Assembly: GCA_947377285.1 (NCBI GenBank)
Contig: CANCFT010000025.1
Location: 1-48,952, forward strand
DNA length: 48,952 nt
Source: Bacteriovoracaceae bacterium
Lineage (GTDB): Bacteria; Bdellovibrionota; Bacteriovoracia; Bacteriovoracales; Bacteriovoracaceae
Reading direction: 5' to 3'
Program-made: the position numbers and the translations under genes
Notes under the pieces: model-generated
Database searches by the model: none
Seen by the model: the letters and a program-made list of their open reading frames with translations, nothing else
What the model was told of the DNA's origin: nothing
Shown: positions 41,627 through 48,952 of the stretch, one piece after another
Position numbering within the stretch: the first letter of the stretch is position 1
How the letters are laid out: the number at the start of each line of letters is the position of its first letter

Positions 41627-42931
41627 ATGCTTTTACATGACCGAAGATCTGCCGGACTTCAATTAGCATCTAAAATAAATCTTTTAGACATAGATATAAA
41701 GAATACAATTGTTATTTCAATATCTAAAGAAGGAATTCCGATTGCTTTTGAAGTGGCAAAAAAATGTGAATTGCCATTAGATATTTATCTATTACAAACA
41801 ATTCAATCTCCACAATTCCCAGGAATGCAACTTGGAAATATCATGGAAGGAAATGTCATTCATTATAATCATGATTTTTTAAATTCAGTTAATATTCATG
41901 TTCCAGAATTAATTCCATTAAAAGACAAAGCACTTAAAGAATTCTCAAAAATGAATTCAATATTACGAAGGGAATACCCGGCCGTACCCATTGATGGTAA
42001 GGATATCATTCTAATTGATGAAGGCATTATTTCAAGTTTTAATATGGAATTAGTTATTGATGCCCTGAAAAAAAAGACATTGGGAAAAATTATTTTAGCA
42101 GTTCCAGTTATTTCTGCTGTTGCCAAAATTAAATTAGCACCACTCGTTGATACAATCTGTGACTTAATCGTTTCTTCAACTATTAGCAATTTAAGTGAAT
42201 GTTTTGAAAACTTTACTAAAACGGATTATGAGGAAGTGATAGACCTTATGAGTGAGTTCTCACTTCTGCAAAGTCAATTCAGCGCTCACTTAAATACAGA
42301 AGAAGTAAAAATACAAGACACCTTTGTTTCCCTTGTTGGATTAGTATTAACAAGTGATTTAATTAAATCGTGGATTATTATTGCTCAGGGAAGTGGCAGG
42401 GCTTATAACAACCCTCGAAATTTAAAATTGGCCAGTAACTTTGCCATGGCAGGACATGGAGTTTTAATTTTAGATTTACTAACAAAAGATGAAGATGCAT
42501 TTAGTAATCGATTTAATATTTCATTACTTTCTAAGCGCCTAAATACTGCAACATTATGGTTATTGAAAAGCCGATTTTATAAAATGAGTACACCAATTGG
42601 CTTTTTGGGAACAGGGACTGGTGCAGCTGCATGTGTGATATCGGCCAATTATTTTAATGATCAAAATTTTCTATATGCAATTGTCGGATATAGTAGCAGA
42701 GCAGATATGCTAGAGAAAAAAACACTTGGCTCACTTTATTTGCCTACTCTTTTAATCATGGCCGAAGATGATAAAGAGACTATTGAATTAAATAAATTGG
42801 CAATGGAGTCATTACCCAATGCCAGAATTTCGCTAGTCAAAAGAGATACAGAAGAGTTGAGTGAAGAGGCCATTAATTGGTTTAATGATCATCTTCCTAA
42901 TCAAAGATATTTTCCAGCAATTTATCTATGA
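41627..42931 (+). CDS. Catalytically degenerate paralogue of the phosphoribosyltransferase-hydrolase fusion
   Basis: A 434-residue protein that aligns end to end with residues 1-430 of the fusion at 32738. Key residues are changed at the exact equivalent positions: PRPP loop VVDDGLATGATM becomes LIDEGIISSFNM (129-140), PRGG becomes SKEG, oxyanion HGGG becomes QGSG, nucleophile Ser323 of GASTG becomes Gly330 (GTGTG), and the AGH motif with His398 is gone. The folds remain (FLGTGTGAAACVIS, YLPTLLIMAEDD). It is thus probably a non-enzymatic partner or regulator; it is not a pseudogene, since the frame is intact. AAAT/GGGGGCAC precede the ATG, a weak site. Confidence 0.85.
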   Translation: MLLHDRRSAGLQLASKINLLDIDIKNTIVISISKEGIPIAFEVAKKCELPLDIYLLQTIQSPQFPGMQLGNIMEGNVIHYNHDFLNSVNIHVPELIPLKDKALKEFSKMNSILRREYPAVPIDGKDIILIDEGIISSFNMELVIDALKKKTLGKIILAVPVISAVAKIKLAPLVDTICDLIVSSTISNLSECFENFTKTDYEEVIDLMSEFSLLQSQFSAHLNTEEVKIQDTFVSLVGLVLTSDLIKSWIIIAQGSGRAYNNPRNLKLASNFAMAGHGVLILDLLTKDEDAFSNRFNISLLSKRLNTATLWLLKSRFYKMSTPIGFLGTGTGAAACVISANYFNDQNFLYAIVGYSSRADMLEKKTLGSLYLPTLLIMAEDDKETIELNKLAMESLPNARISLVKRDTEELSEEAINWFNDHLPNQRYFPAIYL

Positions 42932-42948
42932 GAATAATAAAATAAATC

Positions 42949-43443
42949 ATGAAGAAGTGGTTGAAGTCGATTTTACTTTTTCCCTTGGCTTTAATTTTAC
43001 TGTTTGAGGAATGGGGATGGGTACCTCTCGCGCATTTTTTTGAAAGATTGGCCGAACACTCTTTTTTATTAAAAATCGAAAATAGTATTCGAAAACTTTC
43101 ACCTCATAAAGTAATATTGGTTTTTGCCTTTCCTTTGTTCGTTCTTTTTCCCTTAAAGGTTTTTGCGCTGTCACTTTTAGGAAAAGGATATATTGTTTTG
43201 GGTGTCTTCATTTTTGTTCTGGCAAAAATTTTTGGTACAGCTCTTTTTGCCAGAATTTTTCAGTTGGCAAAGCCTGCGCTTTTGACATTAAAATGGTTTG
43301 GGAAATGGTATCCATCCTGGAAAAACTGGAAAGATCTTTTACTTTTAAAAGTTAGAGAAGGAAAGTTATGCCAAGGAATTTTAAGACAAAAAATAAAAAT
43401 GATAAAAAAAATTAATAAATTAAAAAGTATTTCTATTCATTAA
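42949..43443 (+). CDS. Membrane protein of unknown function
   Basis: A 164-residue protein with three hydrophobic helices (SILLFPLALILLFEEWGW, VILVFAFPLFVLFPLKVFAL, YIVLGVFIFVLAKIFGTALF) and a basic C-terminal tail (RQKIKMIKKINKLK). The FEEWGWVPL motif after helix 1 is distinctive and I believe it recurs in proteobacterial small membrane proteins, but I cannot name the family. It follows the degenerate paralogue by 17 bases and meets the convergent pseudouridine synthase with four shared bases. Confidence 0.7.
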   Translation: MKKWLKSILLFPLALILLFEEWGWVPLAHFFERLAEHSFLLKIENSIRKLSPHKVILVFAFPLFVLFPLKVFALSLLGKGYIVLGVFIFVLAKIFGTALFARIFQLAKPALLTLKWFGKWYPSWKNWKDLLLLKVREGKLCQGILRQKIKMIKKINKLKSISIH

Positions 43444-44132
43444 ACATCACTAATTGCAATTTCTCTCCATTCGCCTTTAGTAAGATCTTCCAGTTTTAAC
43501 TTGCCTATTTGGACTCGGACTAATCTTAAAACTTCTATTTTTTCACTTCCAAACATTTTTCGAATTTGTCGATTTCGTCCCTCATTCAATTGGACTTTAA
43601 TCCAGGCATTTTTATCACCCGTCCGAATCATTTCAAATTGAGATGGTAATGTTTTAATCCCATCAAGAAGTATTCCAAGAGATAATTTTTGAAGACACTC
43701 CTCAGTTGGAATAGGAGTTACTTGAACATGATAAATTTTCTTAATATGTTTTTTGGGATCCATTAATTGGTCTGCCCAAAGATGATCATTAGTGAAAAGT
43801 AGTAGTCCTTCGCTGGCCAAATCGAGGCGCCCCACAGCTTGAAGTAAAGGACCATGCCAATTCTCTAGGCAGGAGTAAACAGTAGGGCGACCTTTTTCAT
43901 CAGAGCGCGTAACGACTAATCCTTTTGGTTTATGAAGCACTAAATAATGTTTCTGGCTGATATTAACTTTTTGACCAGAAATTTCTATCAAAACTCGTTG
44001 ATCAAAACCTCTTGTTGGATCCAGGCAAACTTGTCCATTAACATTAACTTTTCCCTCAAGGATTAGCTTGGCGGCCTCTTTTCGGCTCGCCATTCCTCGT
44101 TTTGAAAGAATTCGCTGAAGTTCTGTAATCAT
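43440..44132 (-). CDS. RsuA/RluB-type pseudouridine synthase
   Basis: A 230-residue protein with an N-terminal S4 RNA-binding domain (ELQRILSKRGMASRKEAAKL, GKVNVNG) and a catalytic domain with the GRLDLASEGLLLFTNDH motif, whose Asp is the nucleophile, then NEGRNRQIRKMF. These are the RsuA/RluB/RluE/RluF signatures. It modifies uridine in rRNA; which helix cannot be told without alignment. Full length, intact, alone in its strand block. Confidence 0.92.
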   Translation of the reverse strand: MITELQRILSKRGMASRKEAAKLILEGKVNVNGQVCLDPTRGFDQRVLIEISGQKVNISQKHYLVLHKPKGLVVTRSDEKGRPTVYSCLENWHGPLLQAVGRLDLASEGLLLFTNDHLWADQLMDPKKHIKKIYHVQVTPIPTEECLQKLSLGILLDGIKTLPSQFEMIRTGDKNAWIKVQLNEGRNRQIRKMFGSEKIEVLRLVRVQIGKLKLEDLTKGEWREIAISDV

Positions 44133-44273
44133 TTAAACTCTAATATATTTTATTTTTGTTTATATTTTGTTTTATTAAGGATGTTATTACAATTCTTATA
44201 CAATTCAAATTATACTTCTTTGAAATTCATGTCATAATTTTTTAATCGATAAAATCTTTTTTAGGAGAAACGT

Positions 44274-45428
44274 ATGAGTGTGTCAACATTGCCAGCACTG
44301 CAAATTGGAAATTTGAACATCAAAATTCCAGTTATTCAAGGAGGCATGGGGATCGGACTTTCTACCTATAATCTAGCTGGCGCTGTGGCTGCTCTTGGTG
44401 GAATGGGCGTCTTATCATCGGCCGCATTGGATCGCATTGTAACTGAACGCCACGGACGAAAATTTAATCATCGCGATGCTGCTGCTCAAGATGTTATTGA
44501 TGCTAAAAAATTGGCCAATGGTGGAATCATTGGAATGAATATTATGGTGGCTTTAATTAATACATATGAAGACTCAGTACTAGGCTCAATGGATGGTGGA
44601 GTTGATGCCATTATTAGTGGTGCAGGTTTGCCTATGGCCTTACCTGAAATTGTTAAACTTCATCCTCGTGCAAGTGAAGTGGCCCTTATTCCTATTGTTT
44701 CATCTGGGAGAGCAACTGAAGTTATTTTTAAACGATGGTCTCGCTCTGGTCGATTACCAGACGCCTTAGTCGTTGAAGGTCCACTGGCCGGTGGGCATAT
44801 TGCTTGGCGAGAACCAGAGCAAGCATTAGGGCCCGCCAATGAATTATCAAATTTAATTAAAGAAGTTTTAGAAGTCTGTAAGAATTGGAATCATTCAATT
44901 CCTGTGATTGCAGCAGGTGGAATTTATACTCACGAAGATATTGTGAAATTCTTGGATCTTGGTTGTGGTGGTGTTCAAATGGGAACTCGATTTTTAGCAA
45001 CTCATGAGAGTGGGGCCAATGCTGAATACAAAAAATTATTAGTAGATTGCCAAGAAAAAGATATTGAATTGGCCAATAAACCTGGCTCACCATGTGGAAT
45101 GCTTTTTAGAGTTTTAAAACAAAGTCCATTCTATGTTGAGGCCTTGAGTTTTGCCCGCGCTCCTAAGTGCAATAAAGGTTATCTCCTCAATAAAGGAAAC
45201 TGTTCTGCTAAGCTTGAAAACGATAAAGCTTTTTGTATTTGTAATGGACTTCTTTCTTCAATTAATTTAGAGGCCAATGAAAAAAATCTCTATACAGTTG
45301 GGCAGACGGCTTCTCGAATTGATAAAATTTTATCAGTGAAAGAATTAATGGAAGAATTAATAACTCCCGATTTTCAAAATTTGAATATTATGACAAATGA
45401 AATTTTTCCAGAAGTAAGTGCACTCTAG
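44274..45428 (+). CDS. Nitronate monooxygenase/2-nitropropane dioxygenase-like FMN enzyme
   Basis: A 384-residue TIM-barrel flavoprotein: IPVIQGGMGIGLSTYNLAGA, ALGGMGVLSS, IISGAGLPMALPE, VEGPLAGGHIAW (catalytic-type His), PVIAAGGIYTHEDI and GGVQMGTRFLATHES match the NMO/FabK class. The C-terminal part has a Cys cluster (APKCNKG, KGNCSAK, AFCICNG), which is typical for the larger variant and may bind iron or a disulphide. It oxidises nitronates or acts as an enoyl reductase relative. TAGGAGA serves the ATG. A hairpin follows at 45459. Confidence 0.87.
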   Translation: MSVSTLPALQIGNLNIKIPVIQGGMGIGLSTYNLAGAVAALGGMGVLSSAALDRIVTERHGRKFNHRDAAAQDVIDAKKLANGGIIGMNIMVALINTYEDSVLGSMDGGVDAIISGAGLPMALPEIVKLHPRASEVALIPIVSSGRATEVIFKRWSRSGRLPDALVVEGPLAGGHIAWREPEQALGPANELSNLIKEVLEVCKNWNHSIPVIAAGGIYTHEDIVKFLDLGCGGVQMGTRFLATHESGANAEYKKLLVDCQEKDIELANKPGSPCGMLFRVLKQSPFYVEALSFARAPKCNKGYLLNKGNCSAKLENDKAFCICNGLLSSINLEANEKNLYTVGQTASRIDKILSVKELMEELITPDFQNLNIMTNEIFPEVSAL

Positions 45429-45458
45429 AACATTCAGTAAAATTCTTCATTCAATTAT

Positions 45459-45479
45459 GGCGGCACATTCGTGACCGCC
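45459..45479 (+). terminator. GC-rich hairpin after the nitronate monooxygenase gene
   Basis: GGCGG-CAC-ATTC-GTG-A-CCGCC: eight pairs with one bulge and a four-base loop. There is no T run, so it may be a weak terminator or an mRNA end stabiliser. Confidence 0.45.
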
Positions 45480-45589
45480 CATATAACTAAAACATATAGT
45501 AATCATTCCTAAAAAGACGTGTTGTAAATAAATATTTACATTGAATTAACTGATCTATAAAACAGGCAAGTCTTAAATAAGGAGTTTTT

Positions 45590-46360
45590 ATGTTAAAATA
45601 CTTAATATTGATTTGGACTTTTTGTTGTGCAACCGCTTTTGCAAATGTTGACTTAAAAGTTATCGAAAAAGATTTTTCAGAAAGTAATATTGGCAATCTT
45701 CATACAGGGAAAAATGAAATTATTTTAACTTTTGATGATGGCCCGGTTAAAGGTGTGACAGATAAAATTTTAGACCTATTAAATGAATACAATATTAAAG
45801 CGACATTTTTTGTTATTGGGAAAAATGTCTTGGCCCATCCTGAACTTTTAAAACGAATTGTCGATGAAGGCCATATTGTTGGAAATCATTCGATGTCTCA
45901 TCTTCCTTTAAAAAATCTTGATCCTGCTCTTTGGAAGGATATAGTGAAAAATGAAGTTCTGGATAATCACACATTACTTTTACCTTATATGCAAAATAAC
46001 AAACATTTTTATTTCAGGGCACCTGAAGGGGCGTGGGCCAGTAAATATGCAGATTTTTTAAATCAAAACGAAATCGGTAAACAATATGTTGGCCCCATTT
46101 TATGGGATATTGGCGGAGAGTTAGAAGTTAAAAATGGTAAATATCTCCAGGCCGCTGATTGGGCCTGTTGGAGTAAAAAAGTATCAATTGATGATTGTAT
46201 GAGTGGATACCTCTATGAAGCTCGCAAAAGAAAAGGTGGAGTGGTTTTAATGCATGATTTGAGACACCAATCAGTTGAGCTGTTAGCAAAATTAATTCCA
46301 GAATTAGAAGATAGAGGTTTTACTTTCAGCACCCTTAATGATGTTGACTGGAAAATTTAA
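45590..46360 (+). CDS. Secreted polysaccharide deacetylase (NodB-type)
   Basis: A 256-residue protein with a signal peptide (YLILIWTFCCATAFA). All five NodB motifs are visible: TFDDGP (Asp49, Asp50), H100-S-M-S-H104, FRAPEGAW, WDIGGEL (variant of the fourth motif) and VLMHDLRH. It removes acetyl groups from chitin, peptidoglycan or exopolysaccharide outside the inner membrane. For a predator this may modify host or own wall; that is speculation. The gene ends six bases before the convergent gene at 46367. A start after GGAG is clear. Confidence 0.9.
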   Translation: MLKYLILIWTFCCATAFANVDLKVIEKDFSESNIGNLHTGKNEIILTFDDGPVKGVTDKILDLLNEYNIKATFFVIGKNVLAHPELLKRIVDEGHIVGNHSMSHLPLKNLDPALWKDIVKNEVLDNHTLLLPYMQNNKHFYFRAPEGAWASKYADFLNQNEIGKQYVGPILWDIGGELEVKNGKYLQAADWACWSKKVSIDDCMSGYLYEARKRKGGVVLMHDLRHQSVELLAKLIPELEDRGFTFSTLNDVDWKI

Positions 46361-46366
46361 GTTAAT

Positions 46367-47608
46367 TTACGGAAGTAATAATGCTTCAAGAGCGATGGCA
46401 GTTGAAAATTGTGGAGAGTACCAATCAACGGTAATAGGTCCTAGTTGAGCTTTAAAAAGTGAATCAGTCGATTTTACATAGGCCCTGCTCTTTTCTACAA
46501 GAATTCCTTGTTTTAGCAATGTCGTTAATTTTTGTAATAAATTTTGGATTTCGATTGGTCGATTTACTAAAGGCCAAAGTTTTTTCAAAGAAGTCATTAT
46601 TTCAGCAATATTTGTATAATTAATAAAAATGACATCCGTAAGAGCACTATCGGCCAGATTTAAAATTTCTTTTTGAGCAGAAATTAAAGAATCATTTAAG
46701 CAATCATTTTTTTCTTGGGCAAGATAGGCCTTTGCATAGGCCGTGTAAAATTGAGATTGGCGGTCGTACCAAACACCACAAATATCTGTATTGTGATTAA
46801 TGATTGCTTCATTGATGAGTTTACAACTTGCAATGAGACCGTTGGCAGTCTCAGGTGAGAGCTCTCCTCGATGATTTTGATAAGTCAAAAGAGCGGTCAG
46901 AATATTTAGATTGACCACGCAGTCAACATCATTGATACCTCCGAATATTCGAGTGCCATTAAATTTATTTTTATCTGCTTCAACCCAAGTTAAAAAAGCA
47001 CCAGAGTCGGGGGATTTCCATTTTTTATCATTTGAGTATTGAGCTCTGGGAGCTAAGTCTAAATACTCACCTGACGTTTTGGCAAAATCATGTTGAAAAT
47101 TTAAATGACTATTTTGGCGAAAAATCCATTGAAAATAATTTGCACTTACATCCAAATCGTTCGGAATATTAAAAGCCGCTAAGTTTCGATAGATAAAGCT
47201 CGTTGAAAATGACCGGATGAATTTTCCAGATGGAGTTTTAATTAATGGCCAATAGGCCATAGTTCCTGCTGGCTCGTTAGTCAGGCGAGAATCGGCCAAG
47301 TACTGATCTAAAAATATATTGGCAGCAATTGCAGATTCTTTAAATCCTTCAAGCTCATAACTAGATTCAATATTACTTAGGGCAACTAAAAGCTGAATGG
47401 TAACGAAGCTATTGCTTTCTTGGCTTTTTATTTGAGTCCCTCGGAATCGAGAAAAGCTAGGCCATCCGCCTTTTGTCCGGATGATTTTTTGGTCGCGGAC
47501 TTGAGTCTCTCGAAGAAAGCGCCACATCTTTTCTTCTAATAATGGAAGTTTTGATTTGGCCCATAGGTTGGAACTAAGAATAAAGATTAAAAAGACAAAG
47601 ATTTTCAT
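46367..47608 (-). CDS. Secreted protein of unknown function, helical toroid-like
   Basis: A 413-residue protein with a signal peptide (FVFLIFILSSNLWA). The body consists mostly of helices with aromatic-rich turns (WRFLRETQVRDQ, TKGGWPSFSRFRG, EPAGTMAYWPLI, FGGINDVDCVVNLNILTAL, CGVWYDRQSQFYTAYAKAY), which is the style of alpha/alpha-toroid proteins. NDVDCVVN and GVWYDRQ are candidate active-site motifs. No family is recognised with certainty. It is convergent with the polysaccharide deacetylase. Confidence 0.68.
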   Translation of the reverse strand: MKIFVFLIFILSSNLWAKSKLPLLEEKMWRFLRETQVRDQKIIRTKGGWPSFSRFRGTQIKSQESNSFVTIQLLVALSNIESSYELEGFKESAIAANIFLDQYLADSRLTNEPAGTMAYWPLIKTPSGKFIRSFSTSFIYRNLAAFNIPNDLDVSANYFQWIFRQNSHLNFQHDFAKTSGEYLDLAPRAQYSNDKKWKSPDSGAFLTWVEADKNKFNGTRIFGGINDVDCVVNLNILTALLTYQNHRGELSPETANGLIASCKLINEAIINHNTDICGVWYDRQSQFYTAYAKAYLAQEKNDCLNDSLISAQKEILNLADSALTDVIFINYTNIAEIMTSLKKLWPLVNRPIEIQNLLQKLTTLLKQGILVEKSRAYVKSTDSLFKAQLGPITVDWYSPQFSTAIALEALLLP

Positions 47609-47838
47609 TAAGGGTTTTTATCAAAGATTTGCTCATTCAACTAGTGGAAAATGGTATGTTTTATGATTCTAGAGTCATGACAATTTTACTTCAAATAAAG
47701 AAGCGTAGTTAATTTTATATATATTTTTAAATTGCTTCATAACCTGTATATATTTTCAGCTGCTTTAATCACTTATCTTAAGTTTTCAAATATTCTTAAT
47801 CGATTTCAACTAATTTTACTTTGAATTGACTAAATTAA

Positions 47839-47865
47839 AAAATCCCACCATTAAGGTGGGATTTT
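47839..47865 (-). terminator. Bidirectional terminator downstream of the Cys-rich remnant
   Basis: AAAATCCCACC and GGTGGGATTTT (11 pairs, five-base loop). On the minus strand it is followed by ATTTTTT, ten bases after the stop of the Cys-rich gene at 47875. Confidence 0.82.
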
Positions 47866-47874
47866 ACAATTCAT

Positions 47875-48071
47875 TTATTGTAAGTCACTACATGCACTTG
47901 GATCATTCTCTGAACATTCTGAACATTCTGAACATTCTGCTCCCGCTCCTAAAATTTCTTGAGGTCCACAACCTCTTTCAATGTACTGAAATCCAATGAA
48001 TAATTGAGAGGGATACCCTTGAATTCAGTTACGTTTTGAGTGTGAAATATGGCCCACTGTAGATTACTCAA
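47875..48071 (-). pseudogene. Frameshifted Cys-rich small gene with ECS repeats
   Basis: On the minus strand two frames join by a one-base loss. The first reads LSNLQWAIFHTQNVTEFK from a TTG near 48071; the second reads GYPSQLFIGFQYIERGCGPQ, then AECSECSECSENDPSAC and ends at 47875-47877. The span of 197 bases is one short of whole codons. Three 9-base units GAATGTTCA encode the ECS repeats. A terminator lies right after the stop, which favours a real former gene. No family is known. Confidence 0.35.
47910..47936 (-). repeat. Three tandem 9-base repeats (ECS codons)
   Basis: CTGAACATT occurs three times head to tail (47910-47936). On the minus strand it reads GAATGTTCA, Glu-Cys-Ser, within the Cys-rich remnant. 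This is a slippage-prone protein repeat; there are no spacers, so it is not CRISPR. Confidence 0.75.
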
Positions 48072-48162
48072 GAAGAAATATCACCGAAGAAATTGATTTT
48101 TTAATTTAATTTAATTTTAACAAAAAATTTATTCTCGATTATCATTATTTAGAGGGGGGATT

Positions 48163-48327
48163 ATGGAAGAAAAAAAAGATGGGACTAAAAATTTAGTATT
48201 ATTTAAAGCAAACAATAAAAGCCTAGCGTTTAAAAGAAGTTTTTTAAATTTTAAAAATGCTAAAGCTAAGTCTAGTGTTAAAAAAGTAGGAAGGAGTAGA
48301 ACTCAGAAAGGGCATAAGAATTATTAG
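48163..48327 (+). CDS. Small basic protein (54 residues)
   Basis: ATG at 48163 after AGAGGGGGGA, a strong ribosome site. The 54-residue product is very basic (KANNKSLAFKRSFLNFKNAK, then KKVGRSRTQKGHKNY) with an acidic start (MEEKKD), and could bind nucleic acid. No family is recognised. Upstream is AT-rich with possible promoter elements; downstream is the end of the minus-strand gene at 48353. Confidence 0.45.
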   Translation: MEEKKDGTKNLVLFKANNKSLAFKRSFLNFKNAKAKSSVKKVGRSRTQKGHKNY

Positions 48328-48352
48328 TTAAATTAAGTTGGTAAAGTTTTAA

Positions 48353-48952
48353 TTACCCAGCTTTATTTGTCGGAAGTTCAAGCTCTGGAACAATTTCAAT
48401 ATCAACATCGTTAATTAAATTAACCAATGAAGCTTCAGCAGTTGAAACAGACTTTATTCTAAGCATGGTGCAAATACTGTTTGCACAATGAATTGGTCTA
48501 ATCATTTCTGCCCCTCCATTGCGACTTACACCGTTAACAGGAGCTGCTATTCCCCAAGTACCACCATCTTTACTACCTTGAGAGATATTTCCTAGAAGTT
48601 GGAATTTTTTAATTCCACCGCTCAAATAAGTAAAAGAGTTTGTACTCGAGTGCTGTGAGCCGCATCCAGTGTGATCTGGACTTCGGTCAAATTCACTGCC
48701 CACTTGAATTACCGTTTCAGAAAACATATCTCTTAAATCGGTAGGATCATCGGAATATTTGGTTACTTTTAATTGATCAATTAATTCTAAAAGACATGCA
48801 GAGAGACCCATATACATTACTGAAAAGCACATTAAATTTGGAACAAGTCCCAACGCATGAGAGTCGTGATCTAAATTTCTTGCAACACCATTTAACAATT
48901 TATCAGGTGGAATACTAAATACAGTATTAGTTCCAATATTAGCAGATGTTAT
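48353..48952 (-). CDS. DUF1501-like protein, C-terminal part (start beyond window)
   Basis: The minus-strand frame stays open through the window edge, so only the last 200 residues are visible. Motifs are NLDHDSHALGLVPNLM, VIQVGSEFDRSPDHTGCGSQ (like the T-E-F-G-R...N-x-x-G-R-D-H type of the alkaline-phosphatase-fold DUF1501 proteins), TYLSGGIKKFQL and GGAEMIRPIHCAN. DUF1501 proteins are exported, often by Tat, and of unclear function. The assignment is tentative. No start codon can be given. Confidence 0.45.
   Translation of the reverse strand: MTSANIGTNTVFSIPPDKLLNGVARNLDHDSHALGLVPNLMCFSVMYMGLSACLLELIDQLKVTKYSDDPTDLRDMFSETVIQVGSEFDRSPDHTGCGSQHSSTNSFTYLSGGIKKFQLLGNISQGSKDGGTWGIAAPVNGVSRNGGAEMIRPIHCANSICTMLRIKSVSTAEASLVNLINDVDIEIVPELELPTNKAG

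Noticed and set aside
41627..42931. Pseudogene
   Set aside because: Although both active sites are lost, the 434-codon frame is uninterrupted and aligns along its full length with its paralogue, so it is treated as a real non-catalytic protein.
47910..47936. Short tandem repeats suggesting a CRISPR array
   Set aside because: The units are 9 bases, head to tail with no spacers, and are in frame as Glu-Cys-Ser codons.

Overview
The window is AT-rich DNA with the gene style of a Gram-negative predatory or host-associated bacterium of the Bdellovibrionota/Bacteriovoracaceae type. This placement is inference: it rests on low GC, many small secreted proteins of unknown function, FecR and histidine-kinase genes, a clear sigma-54 promoter and dense coding on both strands. 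No rRNA, tRNA or CRISPR array was seen.

1-10.1 kb is an accessory region. It is bracketed by two copies of an overlapping gene pair (HEPN-domain protein plus a BolA-like protein; 2-411, the first member cut by the window edge, and 8101-8795). Between the copies lie a double-HTH regulator, a tightly packed seven-gene run (transglutaminase, VOC, GNAT, nitrilase, VOC, GNAT-VOC fusion, HAD), then a long inverted repeat covering a possible leader ORF, a small basic protein, an excisionase-like protein and a tyrosine integrase cut off before its catalytic residues. After the second copy come a serine-recombinase remnant, a BrnT/BrnA toxin-antitoxin pair whose toxin has an in-frame stop, and a frameshifted secreted-protein gene. 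The region looks like a decayed island.

10.2-16.4 kb starts with a strong promoter inside nested palindromes driving a DUF2239-type gene and a coupled methyltransferase. Small secreted proteins follow, then an SOS-like cluster (SRAP/YedK divergent from umuD-umuC) and a CBS protein.

16.5-29.1 kb holds a two-component system, a DsbA-like lipoprotein, a DoxX pseudogene, a PHP-domain phosphoesterase, a PafA-like phosphatase, a second histidine kinase, membrane and secreted unknowns, and a FecR-domain protein with a membrane partner.

29.1-32.7 kb contains an apparent sigma-54-driven short transcript with an 18-residue ORF, then a block of minus-strand envelope genes.

32.7-43.4 kb is an energy/stress-flavoured cluster: a three-domain phosphoribosyltransferase-hydrolase-erythromycin-esterase fusion, a membrane beta-propeller protein overlapping a PEP-utilising enzyme, a CoA transferase/hydrolase, and a paralogue of the fusion protein that has lost its catalytic motifs.

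43.4-48.9 kb carries a pseudouridine synthase, a nitronate monooxygenase-like protein, a polysaccharide deacetylase, a large secreted unknown, a broken Cys-rich gene, a small basic protein and the C-terminal part of a gene running off the window. The strongest leads are the duplicated HEPN/BolA-like pair, the sigma-54 short transcript at 29.2 kb, the catalytically dead paralogue at 41.6 kb, and the nested-palindrome promoter at 10.2 kb.
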